From: an uncultured Rhodospirillales bacterium
GTDB lineage: Bacteria; Pseudomonadota; Alphaproteobacteria; Kiloniellales; Kiloniellaceae
NCBI GenBank assembly: GCA_913060675.1
Contig: CAJXUS010000007.1
Coordinates: forward strand, 36,177-100,176
DNA length: 64,000 nt
Direction: 5' to 3'
Program-made: the position numbers and the translations under genes
Shown: positions 1 to 7,738 of the stretch, piece by piece
Numbering within the stretch: the stretch's first letter is position 1
How the letters are laid out: every line of letters begins with the position of its first letter
The notes under the pieces: generated by a model
Seen by the model: only the letters and a program-made list of their open reading frames with translations
Database searches by the model: none
What the model was told of the DNA's origin: nothing

Positions 1-1
1 C

Positions 2-502
2 TTTGCGATTTGTTGTGGCATGCGGTTGGCGCGCTTCAATACAGGACTTCTCGACGAAAATCCTCCGCCTTGGGCGACTAAATTTTTTACTGGAATTCCC
101 GCTCCTTGTGGCGCGGGGCTTATTTTGTTGCCCTTGGCGTTAAGTTTTGAGCTTGGCGATGAGTTCTTTCGTACACCGATCTTAAATGGTGTGATGCTGA
201 TTCTTGTCGGTGCCTTGTTTGTCAGTACCATTCCAACTTATTCATCGAAACGTATTCGAATTCCAAGACGCTATGTGGGGCTGGTTTTGCTCGGTGTTGC
301 TATCTGTATAATGCTTTTGGTAAGTACGCCGTGGGTTTCATTGTCTATTGCTGGAATTGGATATCTCGTAAGTATAATTTTAGCTCAATTCTCTTACAGA
401 AACACTCGAAACAAAATGATGGCCCAAGAGGCAAAAAATCCTGAAGTCAAGCAGGATGACGATAAGTCGTCAGATAAAGAAGATACTTCAGAAGAGGTCT
501 AA
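2..502 (+). CDS. pssA: CDP-diacylglycerol-serine O-phosphatidyltransferase (phosphatidylserine synthase), C-terminal part
   Basis: The reading frame is open at the left edge, so this is the 3' part of a gene whose start lies outside the window. The visible protein begins inside the family motif RLARFN and continues with FTGIPAPCGAG, both typical of the PssA class of CDP-alcohol phosphotransferases. Several hydrophobic membrane segments follow, then a charged, Asp/Glu/Lys-rich cytoplasmic tail. The enzyme makes phosphatidylserine from CDP-diacylglycerol and serine at the inner membrane, the precursor of phosphatidylethanolamine. The internal ATG at 20 is probably not the true start because the motif extends upstream of it. 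A second CDP-alcohol phosphotransferase gene follows 15 bp downstream, so the two are probably co-transcribed. Confidence 0.85.
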   Translation, partial: FAICCGMRLARFNTGLLDENPPPWATKFFTGIPAPCGAGLILLPLALSFELGDEFFRTPILNGVMLILVGALFVSTIPTYSSKRIRIPRRYVGLVLLGVAICIMLLVSTPWVSLSIAGIGYLVSIILAQFSYRNTRNKMMAQEAKNPEVKQDDDKSSDKEDTSEEV

Positions 503-517
503 AAGGATCAAGAACTG

Positions 518-1126
518 ATGTTTGATTCTTGGATGCGTAGAAAGATTGATCCTCCCCTGGAAAGCTTGGGGGGATCACTTTCGAATAAAGGAATTACTGC
601 CAATCAGATTACGTGGGTTGGGTTTGGGATCGGTGTTTTAGCAATTCCAGCACTTGCTTTTCAGTCTTACGAGCTTGCTCTTGGCTGTATTATATTGAAC
701 CGCCTTTGTGATGGTCTGGATGGTGCGGTAGCGCGCTTGCAAGGCATAACAGATCTCGGCGGTTACCTTGATATTACCTTGGATTTCCTTTTCTATTCAG
801 CGGTGATCTTTGGGTTTGCGCTCGCAAATCCGCAAGAAAATGCACTGGCTGCAGCATTTCTTATTTTCTCTTTTATCGGAACGGGAGCTTCTTTTCTCTC
901 TTTTGCTATTGTGGCCGAAAAGAGAGGGATAACGACTGACATCAGAGGTAAAAAAAGTATTTATTACCTTGGTGGTCTGACCGAAGGCACGGAAACGATA
1001 GCACTATTTCTAGCTCTGTGTATCTGGCCGCAGTATTTTCCTGTCATGGCGTGGACATTTGGGACGCTTTGCTGGCTAACCACTTCGTTTAGAATTCACG
1101 CTGCAGTTTCAATCTTCAAAGATTAA
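518..1126 (+). CDS. CDP-alcohol phosphatidyltransferase family membrane protein
   Basis: The 202-residue protein carries the CDP-alcohol phosphotransferase signature: the stretch DGLDGAVAR near residues 66-74, followed by a Gly and two Asp residues (GGYLD, TLD), which bind the metal ion and CDP. About six hydrophobic segments surround it. The family transfers a phosphoalcohol from a CDP-activated donor to an acceptor in the inner membrane. The acceptor cannot be assigned here; it could be a phospholipid head group. It follows pssA after 15 bp, so one transcript is likely. It is shorter than typical PssA and is not an obvious PgsA. Confidence 0.75.
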   Translation: MFDSWMRRKIDPPLESLGGSLSNKGITANQITWVGFGIGVLAIPALAFQSYELALGCIILNRLCDGLDGAVARLQGITDLGGYLDITLDFLFYSAVIFGFALANPQENALAAAFLIFSFIGTGASFLSFAIVAEKRGITTDIRGKKSIYYLGGLTEGTETIALFLALCIWPQYFPVMAWTFGTLCWLTTSFRIHAAVSIFKD

Positions 1127-1156
1127 AAAAAGAGAGCCGAAAATTCCGGCTCTCTT
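1125..1156 (-). terminator. Rho-independent terminator of the RND efflux operon
   Basis: Arms AGAGAGCCG (1131-1139) and CGGCTCTCT (1147-1155) form a 9-bp hairpin. On the minus strand it is followed by a run of T (the A run at 1125-1130 on the plus strand), as expected for termination of the leftward RND operon. On the plus strand the T tail is poor, so it may only partly serve the convergent phospholipid genes. Confidence 0.8.
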
Positions 1157-1180
1157 ATGGCGATCACTCATCAAATCTTG

Positions 1181-4100
1181 TTATTCCGCGGGCTGAAGGG
1201 TCTCGTCGTCTGGCGATGTTTGCTGGTCATTATCTTTTGGATTTTTTGTGGATTTACTTTTGATCCAAACGATAAAAGTTCTGAAATTTACCCTTACCAT
1301 CAAAGAGCAAGGCGTAATGACGAGAGTAAGGATCGTTGCAAAACAAAGACCAAACGCAATAGCTGTTGCTAGTTGTGTCCACCATTGGGTGGAGGGGGCG
1401 CCAACCTGAACAGTACGATTGATTAAATCGATGTTGGTTGATAGCACCATGGGCATCAGGCCTAGAATTGTCGTGACAGTGGTCAGCAACACTGGACGAA
1501 GTCGTTGAGCTCCCGTTCTGATGATAGCCTCTTTCTGATCTTTGAATTTGGTTGATACATAATCAAAGGTATCAATGAGGACGATGTTGTTGTTCACGAC
1601 GATCCCAGCCAAAGCAATGACGCCAATACCGGACATAACAATGCCAAAGGGTTGTTCGGTAATAAGAAGGCCGATTAAAACCCCGATGGTTGACATGATG
1701 ACGGCTGATAGGATCAAAAAGGCACTGTAAAAGCTGTTGAACTGCGTAACCAGAATGATTGCGATCATAAAGAGCGCAACACCAAAAGCTTTTACAAGAA
1801 ACTGTTGAGATTCTTCCTGGTCTTGGTTCTCGCCTTTGAAAGTGACAGTTACACGTGGGTCGAGCTCTTGAGTTGATAACCATCCTTCAAGCTCTAGGAC
1901 TTTATCATTGGTAAGGATGCCTTCTGCAATATCGGACTTAACTACAGCAACACGTTTACCGTCGACACGGTTTATCAGGCCTACTTTAGGTTTTGCGGTT
2001 CGAGTAATGAAGTTTGATATTGGAATTAGTCCAACTTCAGTTTGAATTTTTATTTGATCCAAATGTTCGATTGTACGGTTGTTTTTAGGAAGACGCACGA
2101 CGAGATCGATTTCTTCATCGCTGTCGTCAGGGCGGTAGCTACCCAGCTTCATCCCATTGGTGACCATGCGAATGTAGCTGCCAATCAAGGCGATATCTGC
2201 CCCGAACTTTGCAGCCTGGGCACGGTCTACGTCGATGCGCCACTCGATACCGGGAACGGGTAACCCGTCTTCTATATCTACAAATCCATTGGCTGTTCTT
2301 AGGTGTGTGGCGACAATTTTTGCTACTGGATACACCAGAGCTGGATCTTCAGAGGCGATCTCTATCTCAATTGGTTTTCCAGATGAGGGGCCTTTTTCTT
2401 CTTTTCGAGGCTCGACTGAAATCCCGCCAAGTACAGATGTTTTGGAACGGATTTCAGCAAGGATCTCATCCGCAGGTCTGCGATTGAACCAGTCGGTAAA
2501 TTCCATTTGTATGTTGCCAATAACATCTTCAGGCTGATTACTGCTTGTGCTGCTTTCGGCGTTGGTGCTGGCATAGATACTGTGGAGTTCCTGCTTTTCA
2601 TTTTGCAGATCCATGACAATTTGCTCGACCTGCCTTACAAGATAGTCGCGTTCGTCGATGGACATGTTTCCTTGAGCGCGGACCTGGAGTACAGCATTGT
2701 CGGGCTCAATGTTAGGGAAGAATTCAACGCCCTTACCATAGGTACCATAGAGATAAATGACGGCGATGAGAGAAGCAAAGGTAAGCGATACAACAGTTCC
2801 TGGGAACTTTAATACGCCGTGCATTAATTTGATGTATAACCCTGTAAATCCCGTAACGCTGCCGAGATCGCCATTTTCTGATGCCGCGAGATTTTCCATC
2901 GACTTTTTATCGGCGGCTCCACCCGCTTTACCAATGATGGCACCGATTGTTGGGACCACGACAAGAGCCATGACGAGTGAAGCACTTAAGGTGGCAATCA
3001 AGGTAATCGGCATGAATTTCATGAACTCGCCCATAATCCCCGGCCAAAAGATCAGGGGAGCAAAGGCAGCAAGTGTCGTTGCTGTTGATGCGATGATGGG
3101 CCAAGCCATACGTAAGCTTGCTTGTTTGTAGGCTTCTTTGCGATGGACACCTTCACTCATTTTACGGTCGGCATATTCCGTGACGACAATGGCACCATCC
3201 ACAAGCATGCCGACAGAAAGGATCAGACTGAAGAGCACGACCACGTTAACCGTTAGACCTGCTGCATGAAGCATCATGATGGAGGCGAGGAATGATCCCG
3301 GTATGGCGATCCCTACAAGTATGGAGGACCGAAAACCTAGTGCCGCGACAACGACAATCATCACCAGAATGATTGCTGAGAGGACGTTGTTCTGAAGATC
3401 TTGTAGCATGGTGCGAATGCCAGTTGATTGATCTTGGCTAAAGGACACTTCTACGGCTTCTGGCCATAGAACCTGTTCTTCTGTAATAACCGCACGTACA
3501 CGCTCGATGGTTTCAATGATGTTGGTGCCGGTACGTTTTGATATTTCGAGTGTTAAGGCTGGCTTGTTATTAACGCGGGCGTATTCAGTAGTGTCTTTAA
3601 AGGTTTTCCTGAGAATACCAATATCCCTGACCCGAACAACGGCATCTCCGTTCACCTTGAGCGGCATGTTTAAGATGTCGTTGGTATCTTCAAATAATCC
3701 GGGAACCTGGATAGCAAATCGACCTTGCCCGGTATCAAGAGAGCCAGCAGCGACCACCAAATTCGACTTACCTACAGCAGTTATAATATCGTTGGCGTCT
3801 AAGTTGTAACTTTCGAGGATGAGCGGATCGATAACAATCTCTACCAACTCATCTCTATCCCCGACCAGTTTGGCCTCGAGAACGGTTGAAATTGATTCCA
3901 GATTATCCTGAAGTTTATTGGCGATGGAGAGAAGGGCGCGTTCAGGAATATCTCCTGACAAGTTGACGACAATGATAGGAAAAAGGCTCAAGTTGACTTC
4001 ATGAACCGTCGGCTCGTCGGCATCTTCTGGAAGTTCTGCCTTGGCAATATCAACCTTCTCTCGCACATCGGTGAGAGCGAGATCAATATCAGATCCGGCA

Positions 4101-4390
4101 TCAAATTCCATGACAACGTTTCCGCCTCCAAGATAAGAGGTTGAACGCATCTCTTTGACACCCTCAATACTGCGAAGCTCTTTTTCCATTGGCTTTAACA
4201 GTAACCGTTCTGCATCTGCCGGCGAGATTCCTTCATGGTGCATACTGACGTAAATAATGGGGATGGTTATGTCAGGGCTATCTTCCTTAGGAATCGTTAC
4301 ATAGGAAACGCCACCGGCAATGAGAATCAAGATTAGACCTAGCAAGACCGTTCTTGAACGGCCAAGGGCTGCAGATATGATGCCGTTCAT
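1181..4390 (-). CDS. RND-family efflux permease (AcrB/HAE1-like)
   Basis: The 1069-residue protein has the full length and layout of RND exporters. It has an N-terminal membrane anchor, a first large periplasmic loop starting IPKEDSPDI, a membrane block of helices 2-6 around residues 330-480, a second loop, and a C-terminal membrane block with LAGIVVNNNIVLID. Such pumps use the proton gradient to expel drugs, lipids or detergents through a tripartite complex. In the helix-4 proton-relay motif (about residue 398) the sequence is VDGAIVV, so only one of the two Asp residues of AcrB is present. Its start overlaps the adaptor gene by 4 bp (ATGA), which indicates translational coupling. No outer-membrane channel gene is adjacent. 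The substrate is not predictable. Confidence 0.9.
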   Translation of the reverse strand: MNGIISAALGRSRTVLLGLILILIAGGVSYVTIPKEDSPDITIPIIYVSMHHEGISPADAERLLLKPMEKELRSIEGVKEMRSTSYLGGGNVVMEFDAGSDIDLALTDVREKVDIAKAELPEDADEPTVHEVNLSLFPIIVVNLSGDIPERALLSIANKLQDNLESISTVLEAKLVGDRDELVEIVIDPLILESYNLDANDIITAVGKSNLVVAAGSLDTGQGRFAIQVPGLFEDTNDILNMPLKVNGDAVVRVRDIGILRKTFKDTTEYARVNNKPALTLEISKRTGTNIIETIERVRAVITEEQVLWPEAVEVSFSQDQSTGIRTMLQDLQNNVLSAIILVMIVVVAALGFRSSILVGIAIPGSFLASIMMLHAAGLTVNVVVLFSLILSVGMLVDGAIVVTEYADRKMSEGVHRKEAYKQASLRMAWPIIASTATTLAAFAPLIFWPGIMGEFMKFMPITLIATLSASLVMALVVVPTIGAIIGKAGGAADKKSMENLAASENGDLGSVTGFTGLYIKLMHGVLKFPGTVVSLTFASLIAVIYLYGTYGKGVEFFPNIEPDNAVLQVRAQGNMSIDERDYLVRQVEQIVMDLQNEKQELHSIYASTNAESSTSSNQPEDVIGNIQMEFTDWFNRRPADEILAEIRSKTSVLGGISVEPRKEEKGPSSGKPIEIEIASEDPALVYPVAKIVATHLRTANGFVDIEDGLPVPGIEWRIDVDRAQAAKFGADIALIGSYIRMVTNGMKLGSYRPDDSDEEIDLVVRLPKNNRTIEHLDQIKIQTEVGLIPISNFITRTAKPKVGLINRVDGKRVAVVKSDIAEGILTNDKVLELEGWLSTQELDPRVTVTFKGENQDQEESQQFLVKAFGVALFMIAIILVTQFNSFYSAFLILSAVIMSTIGVLIGLLITEQPFGIVMSGIGVIALAGIVVNNNIVLIDTFDYVSTKFKDQKEAIIRTGAQRLRPVLLTTVTTILGLMPMVLSTNIDLINRTVQVGAPSTQWWTQLATAIAFGLCFATILTLVITPCSLMVRVNFRTFIVWIKSKSTKNPKDNDQQTSPDDETLQPAE

Positions 4391-5508
4391 GATTGAGGCA
4401 CTCCGGATTTAAATTCTTCCAGAGTATTTACGTCAATTGGTTTGACTTTCTGTCCGTCAATGACGAGCTCCTGCCCAACCACAATGAATATGACATCCTT
4501 AGGCAAACCACCGAGCCACAGTCCGTCTGTTGTATTTTCCAGTATGGTAGCTTCTTTAAAAACAACTTCATTTTTGACATTGATGGTCTTCACACCAATT
4601 GCCCCGGTATCAGCGATGGTTAAAATCCCAGGTGAAACCTTGTGCGCTTGGAGTTGGTTCAGCGTCAGGATTGTTTCAGCGGTTATCCCATCGGAAATTT
4701 TTTGATCTAGATTAGGGACCGCGACTTCAATGCGGAAGGTTCTGGTTGTTGCATCCGCCATAGAAGAAATGTAGCGCACCTCACCTTCCACGATTTGGCC
4801 TGTGATGAGCCTGACGTGGGCAGGGTGTCCGACAGATATAAAAGGTACCAAGCGTTCGCTGACATCGGAAACCACGAGGATTGTGGAAAGGTCAACAATC
4901 GTGCCGATTGGATCTCCTACATCAACGTACTCACCTATCTCTACCGTACGTTTGTGCAGTATCCCGGTGAAGGGGGCTGGAATAAGAGTGTTGGAGAGGG
5001 CAACACGGGCTTTGCTTAATTCTGCATGTGCTGATTCGAGAGCTGCCTTACTCGCGGCAAGTTTGGTGTCAGCCTTGAAGCCTTTTTTTGAAAGCCGCTT
5101 CGAGGCGTCGTATTCAATAGCACGTTGTTCTTTTAAGGCGGTGTATTCTTTTACCTTTGCTGAGCGTTCGTTGACATCAAGTCTCGCGATCAACTTTCCA
5201 GCTTCTACAGCCTGTCCTTTTTTTACGGCAAGTTCGATAATTTTCCCGCTGGCTTCGCTTCTGATTTCAACAGTCCGAAGCGCTTCGGTCCTACCCCGAA
5301 CGGTTAAGTGACGCGTATAGGATTCTGCAGAAAGGCTTTGAACGCGAACAGAAGGTACGCGGTTTTCCTGTGTGAGATTTACAGGCGGTTTTTTTACTTC
5401 TGCTTGAGCTGTTTTTCCGGCTTCAGAGCCATCAGCAAGTTGTCCTGACATAACCCAGCCAGCTGAACCAACGGCTAAAACGAATGCGAGTATATAGGAA
5501 ACTTTCAT
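4387..5508 (-). CDS. RND efflux periplasmic adaptor subunit (membrane fusion protein, HlyD/AcrA class)
   Basis: The 373-residue protein starts with a hydrophobic signal or anchor segment (residues 5-21). A split biotinyl-lipoyl-like domain follows (EASGKIIELAVKKGQAVEAGKLIARLD), then an alpha-helical hairpin with Ala/Lys/Glu-rich heptads at about 110-165. The second lipoyl half (IPAPFTGILHKRTVEIGEYV) and beta-barrel domains complete it. It bridges the RND pump to an outer-membrane channel across the periplasm. It overlaps the downstream RND gene and the upstream PadR gene by 4 bp each, giving a tightly coupled regulator-adaptor-pump operon. Confidence 0.9.
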   Translation of the reverse strand: MKVSYILAFVLAVGSAGWVMSGQLADGSEAGKTAQAEVKKPPVNLTQENRVPSVRVQSLSAESYTRHLTVRGRTEALRTVEIRSEASGKIIELAVKKGQAVEAGKLIARLDVNERSAKVKEYTALKEQRAIEYDASKRLSKKGFKADTKLAASKAALESAHAELSKARVALSNTLIPAPFTGILHKRTVEIGEYVDVGDPIGTIVDLSTILVVSDVSERLVPFISVGHPAHVRLITGQIVEGEVRYISSMADATTRTFRIEVAVPNLDQKISDGITAETILTLNQLQAHKVSPGILTIADTGAIGVKTINVKNEVVFKEATILENTTDGLWLGGLPKDVIFIVVGQELVIDGQKVKPIDVNTLEEFKSGVPQS

Positions 5509-6071
5509 GATGCGTGCCTGTTTGAATTCGTAAAGGGGGTGTTCTGGGATGGAATTTTGAGCTTGTTAAGGAAGCTGTCTTTGTGTTTTTCCAGATAGTC
5601 TAGGGATGATTGGTAAACTGTCATGCCGAGGCCGTGGCAAAGCTGCCTGCCTTCGGGGATGGTGGAGAGATCACATTCGCTCATGCGTTCAATGGTATTC
5701 TTATAAAAGGTTATGCGCTGATCCAAAAGCAGGGCGACTTGCGGGATGGGAAGTAACTCTGCGAAATAAAGGACAAAGAAAAAATCCGAAGCATATTTAT
5801 CTGGTGAGGGAGGGACCAGAATACTGGTGATTAGCGCATCGTTACCCTTGTCGGTCAGCTTATAAACTTTTTTATCGGGGCGCTTTTCCTGCGCCATTTG
5901 GGTGCAATCAACCAAGCCTTCAGAAGACAATCGCCCAAGTGCGGGATAAATCGATCCAAAGCTCGCATCTTGAAAATGGCTAAAGGCGCCTTCTTCAAAA
6001 GCTTTCTTGATTTCATATCCACTGGCTTCGCCTTGGTATAATACCCCAAGGCATAAAGTTCTTACATCCAT
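5505..6071 (-). CDS. PadR-family transcriptional regulator
   Basis: The 188-residue protein has the PadR winged-helix domain at residues 1-80 (LGVLYQGEASGYEIKKAFEEG and SIYPALGRLSSEGLV) and a longer C-terminal Vir-like dimerisation region with helices, as in PadR subfamily-2 proteins. Members are mostly repressors relieved by small hydrophobic ligands and commonly control adjacent efflux genes. It is the first gene of the efflux operon, with a 4-bp overlap into the adaptor gene. A perfect palindrome at 6156-6176, about 85 bp upstream, is a good candidate for its own operator. The effector is unknown. Confidence 0.88.
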   Translation of the reverse strand: MDVRTLCLGVLYQGEASGYEIKKAFEEGAFSHFQDASFGSIYPALGRLSSEGLVDCTQMAQEKRPDKKVYKLTDKGNDALITSILVPPSPDKYASDFFFVLYFAELLPIPQVALLLDQRITFYKNTIERMSECDLSTIPEGRQLCHGLGMTVYQSSLDYLEKHKDSFLNKLKIPSQNTPFTNSNRHAS

Positions 6072-6155
6072 ACTCGATTTACCTGTGTTGGCTTTTACCG
6101 GATTGCGCCCGAAAGCCTGTTTGTACCTATCTAGGTTAAATATAGATCAGTTCAG

Positions 6156-6176
6156 CATATATCAACCCGATATATG
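6156..6176. promoter_or_regulatory. Perfect inverted repeat, candidate PadR operator
   Basis: CATATATC (6156-6163) and GATATATG (6169-6176) are perfectly complementary arms with a 5-bp spacer. The site lies in the divergent region between the PadR-efflux operon and the flagellar-rod-like gene. Its symmetry and position suit a dimeric winged-helix repressor such as PadR. Assignment to PadR is inference. Confidence 0.5.
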
Positions 6177-6211
6177 TAATTTTTTTATTACAGCGGATAT
6201 AATTTGAAAAA

Positions 6212-6231
6212 TTAGATAAACATTTATCTAA
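6212..6231. promoter_or_regulatory. Perfect 20-bp palindrome upstream of the flagellar-rod-like gene
   Basis: TTAGATAAA (6212-6220) and TTTATCTAA (6223-6231) are perfect arms with a 2-bp centre, about 60 bp upstream of the ATG at 6290. It could be a second operator or part of a promoter. No T run follows, so it is not a terminator. Confidence 0.4.
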
Positions 6232-6289
6232 AATGTCTAAAATTGAAATGAGCTTGTAAGTCAGGTATACTCAGGGAAAGGGATGAAAT

Positions 6290-6685
6290 ATGGACTATTC
6301 AATACCTCTTTCTGGACTTAATTTGCAGGCACGCCGGGTGGCCGTATCTGCAAACAATATCGTTAACGCTGGATCTACCGTTCCAGATGCTTCTGGTAAC
6401 CTTTCAGGACAAGTGCCTTTTACACCGAGTAGGGTTGATGCGGTAAGTCGCGATCCAGGTGTTGGTGGGATTGTTACTCAAACCTCAGCCGGAGTGCCCT
6501 TATCGCAGGTAGGCCAGACAAGCAGTTTTGTTGAGATTTTCTCAGCGACGGGTGTGAATATTGCCCAAGAACTCGTTGACCAAAAAATTGCAGTTACAGC
6601 TTATAAAGCAAATGCAGCTGTTATTCGTACATTCTCAGAGCTCGACGATACTTTGCTTGATACTCTTGTTAACCATGAAGATTGA
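6290..6685 (+). CDS. Orphan flagellar basal-body rod-like protein
   Basis: The 131-residue protein begins with the flagellar rod N-terminal signature (SGLNLQARRVAVSANNIVNAGS), in which Asn-rich helices follow a short start. It ends with a rod/hook C-terminal motif (VNIAQELVDQKIAVTAYKANAAVIRT). The central part is short and low in complexity. The ends resemble FlgC/FlgB/FlgG-type axial proteins, which polymerise through terminal helices after export by the flagellar type III apparatus. No other flagellar structural gene is nearby, so whether it belongs to the flagellum or has another use is unknown. A good ribosome-binding site (GGGAAAGGGATG region) precedes the ATG. Confidence 0.75.
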   Translation: MDYSIPLSGLNLQARRVAVSANNIVNAGSTVPDASGNLSGQVPFTPSRVDAVSRDPGVGGIVTQTSAGVPLSQVGQTSSFVEIFSATGVNIAQELVDQKIAVTAYKANAAVIRTFSELDDTLLDTLVNHED

Positions 6686-6838
6686 GTGATTACATTATCT
6701 TAGGTGAGGGTGGTGTTTGTTTTAGTTAATTGCATTGATTTTTATTTATATTTTAGTAATATTTATCCTGTATATTTTCTTTACGTTGCCGAACGTATCC
6801 TTTAAATATACCGCATCTATCGCGTGTGGGGGTTGGCT

Positions 6839-7228
6839 ATGTTACAATCGAATGCTCAGGTTGCTATGTCTAAAAAAAATAATGTTAGTGGGGGGAGCAA
6901 AGCTTCTCCACTAAGTGTTGAGGCCGACGATAAACGGCGCTTCAAACGTGTTTCTGTCCTTTGGTCTGGTGAATATTCTGATTCTAAAGGTGCTGACCAA
7001 CAGTGTGTGATTTACGATATCTCTGTAAATGGGGTACGCGCTAAATTTGATCACGTAATGGAAATTGGCGCGAAGTTTGTCATAAAAATCGCTGGCGGAA
7101 TTCAACTGATGTCTGAAGTTGTCTGGGCAAGGGGTGAAACAGTCGGCCTTTGTTTTAAAGATAATCCGGATAAACTTGCGAGTATTATGGCAGGCGTATT
7201 GCCGATGGCATGTTTAGAATACGCTTAA
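6839..7228 (+). CDS. PilZ domain protein, candidate cyclic-di-GMP effector
   Basis: The protein has the PilZ signature: an Arg-rich segment DDKRRFKR followed about 40 residues later by DISVNG, matching the RxxxR and (D/N)xSxxG motifs that bind cyclic di-GMP. The domain covers most of the protein after a Ser/Asn-rich leader. I chose ATG at 6839, preceded by a GGGGG stretch at a suitable distance; GTG at 6824 and ATG at 6866 are alternatives. It follows the flagellar-rod-like gene by about 150 bp of AT-rich sequence, so it may have its own promoter. The partner protein is unknown. Confidence 0.8.
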   Translation: MLQSNAQVAMSKKNNVSGGSKASPLSVEADDKRRFKRVSVLWSGEYSDSKGADQQCVIYDISVNGVRAKFDHVMEIGAKFVIKIAGGIQLMSEVVWARGETVGLCFKDNPDKLASIMAGVLPMACLEYA

Positions 7229-7254
7229 CAAAACACCTCATTTTTGAATTTATC

Positions 7255-7288
7255 AAAAGTGCTTCTTAATTGGGGCGCTTTTTTTTTG
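7255..7288 (+). terminator. Rho-independent terminator after the PilZ gene
   Basis: AAAAGTGC (7255-7262) pairs with GCGCTTTT (7275-7282, one G-T wobble), followed by a run of T to 7288. It ends the PilZ transcript. The remaining gap to the dppA start (7289-7738) is AT-rich and shows no convincing gene. Confidence 0.65.
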
Positions 7289-7619
7289 TGCAAAAACGAT
7301 CCGTATTTCTTAGGAAAAATCCTGAATAATAATCGATTTAATTCAAACTCGAATCTTTTTCCCTCTCGCTCTTTAGTTGTTTTGGGTGGTGTTTAGTGTG
7401 ACCAATGCTATTGAAAGTTTAAAAATGGTGGGTAATTTTATTGCTTTTTTACCCAAATTGATGTTTTATAGTGTCTCTGCTGGAGTGCGAAATTTAATTA
7501 CTTAAGTCCGCCTAACTACTAGTATTTAAAAGATAAAATATATAAACTTTAGGTCATTAAAATGCGAATTCCGTCTCTGTTATTTTGTATACAATTTCAT
7601 GTTAGGCCGTAAGAGAAAA

Positions 7620-7648
7620 TTGACTATGCAACTTGAGATGGATAGCTT
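7620..7648 (+). promoter_or_regulatory. Possible sigma-70-type promoter of the dpp operon
   Basis: TTGACT (7620-7625), a 17-bp spacer and TAGCTT (7643-7648) resemble -35 and -10 elements. The -10 match is weak. It would give a leader of about 85 nt before the GTG start, which is preceded by the strong ribosome-binding site GGGAGGA (7728-7734). Confidence 0.3.
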
Positions 7649-7738
7649 GAAACCATCCTTATTAGATTAGGTAACGAGACACTAATAAATAAAAATAAGG
7701 CGCATACCGCGCTTGTCTACGACATTTGGGAGGATATC

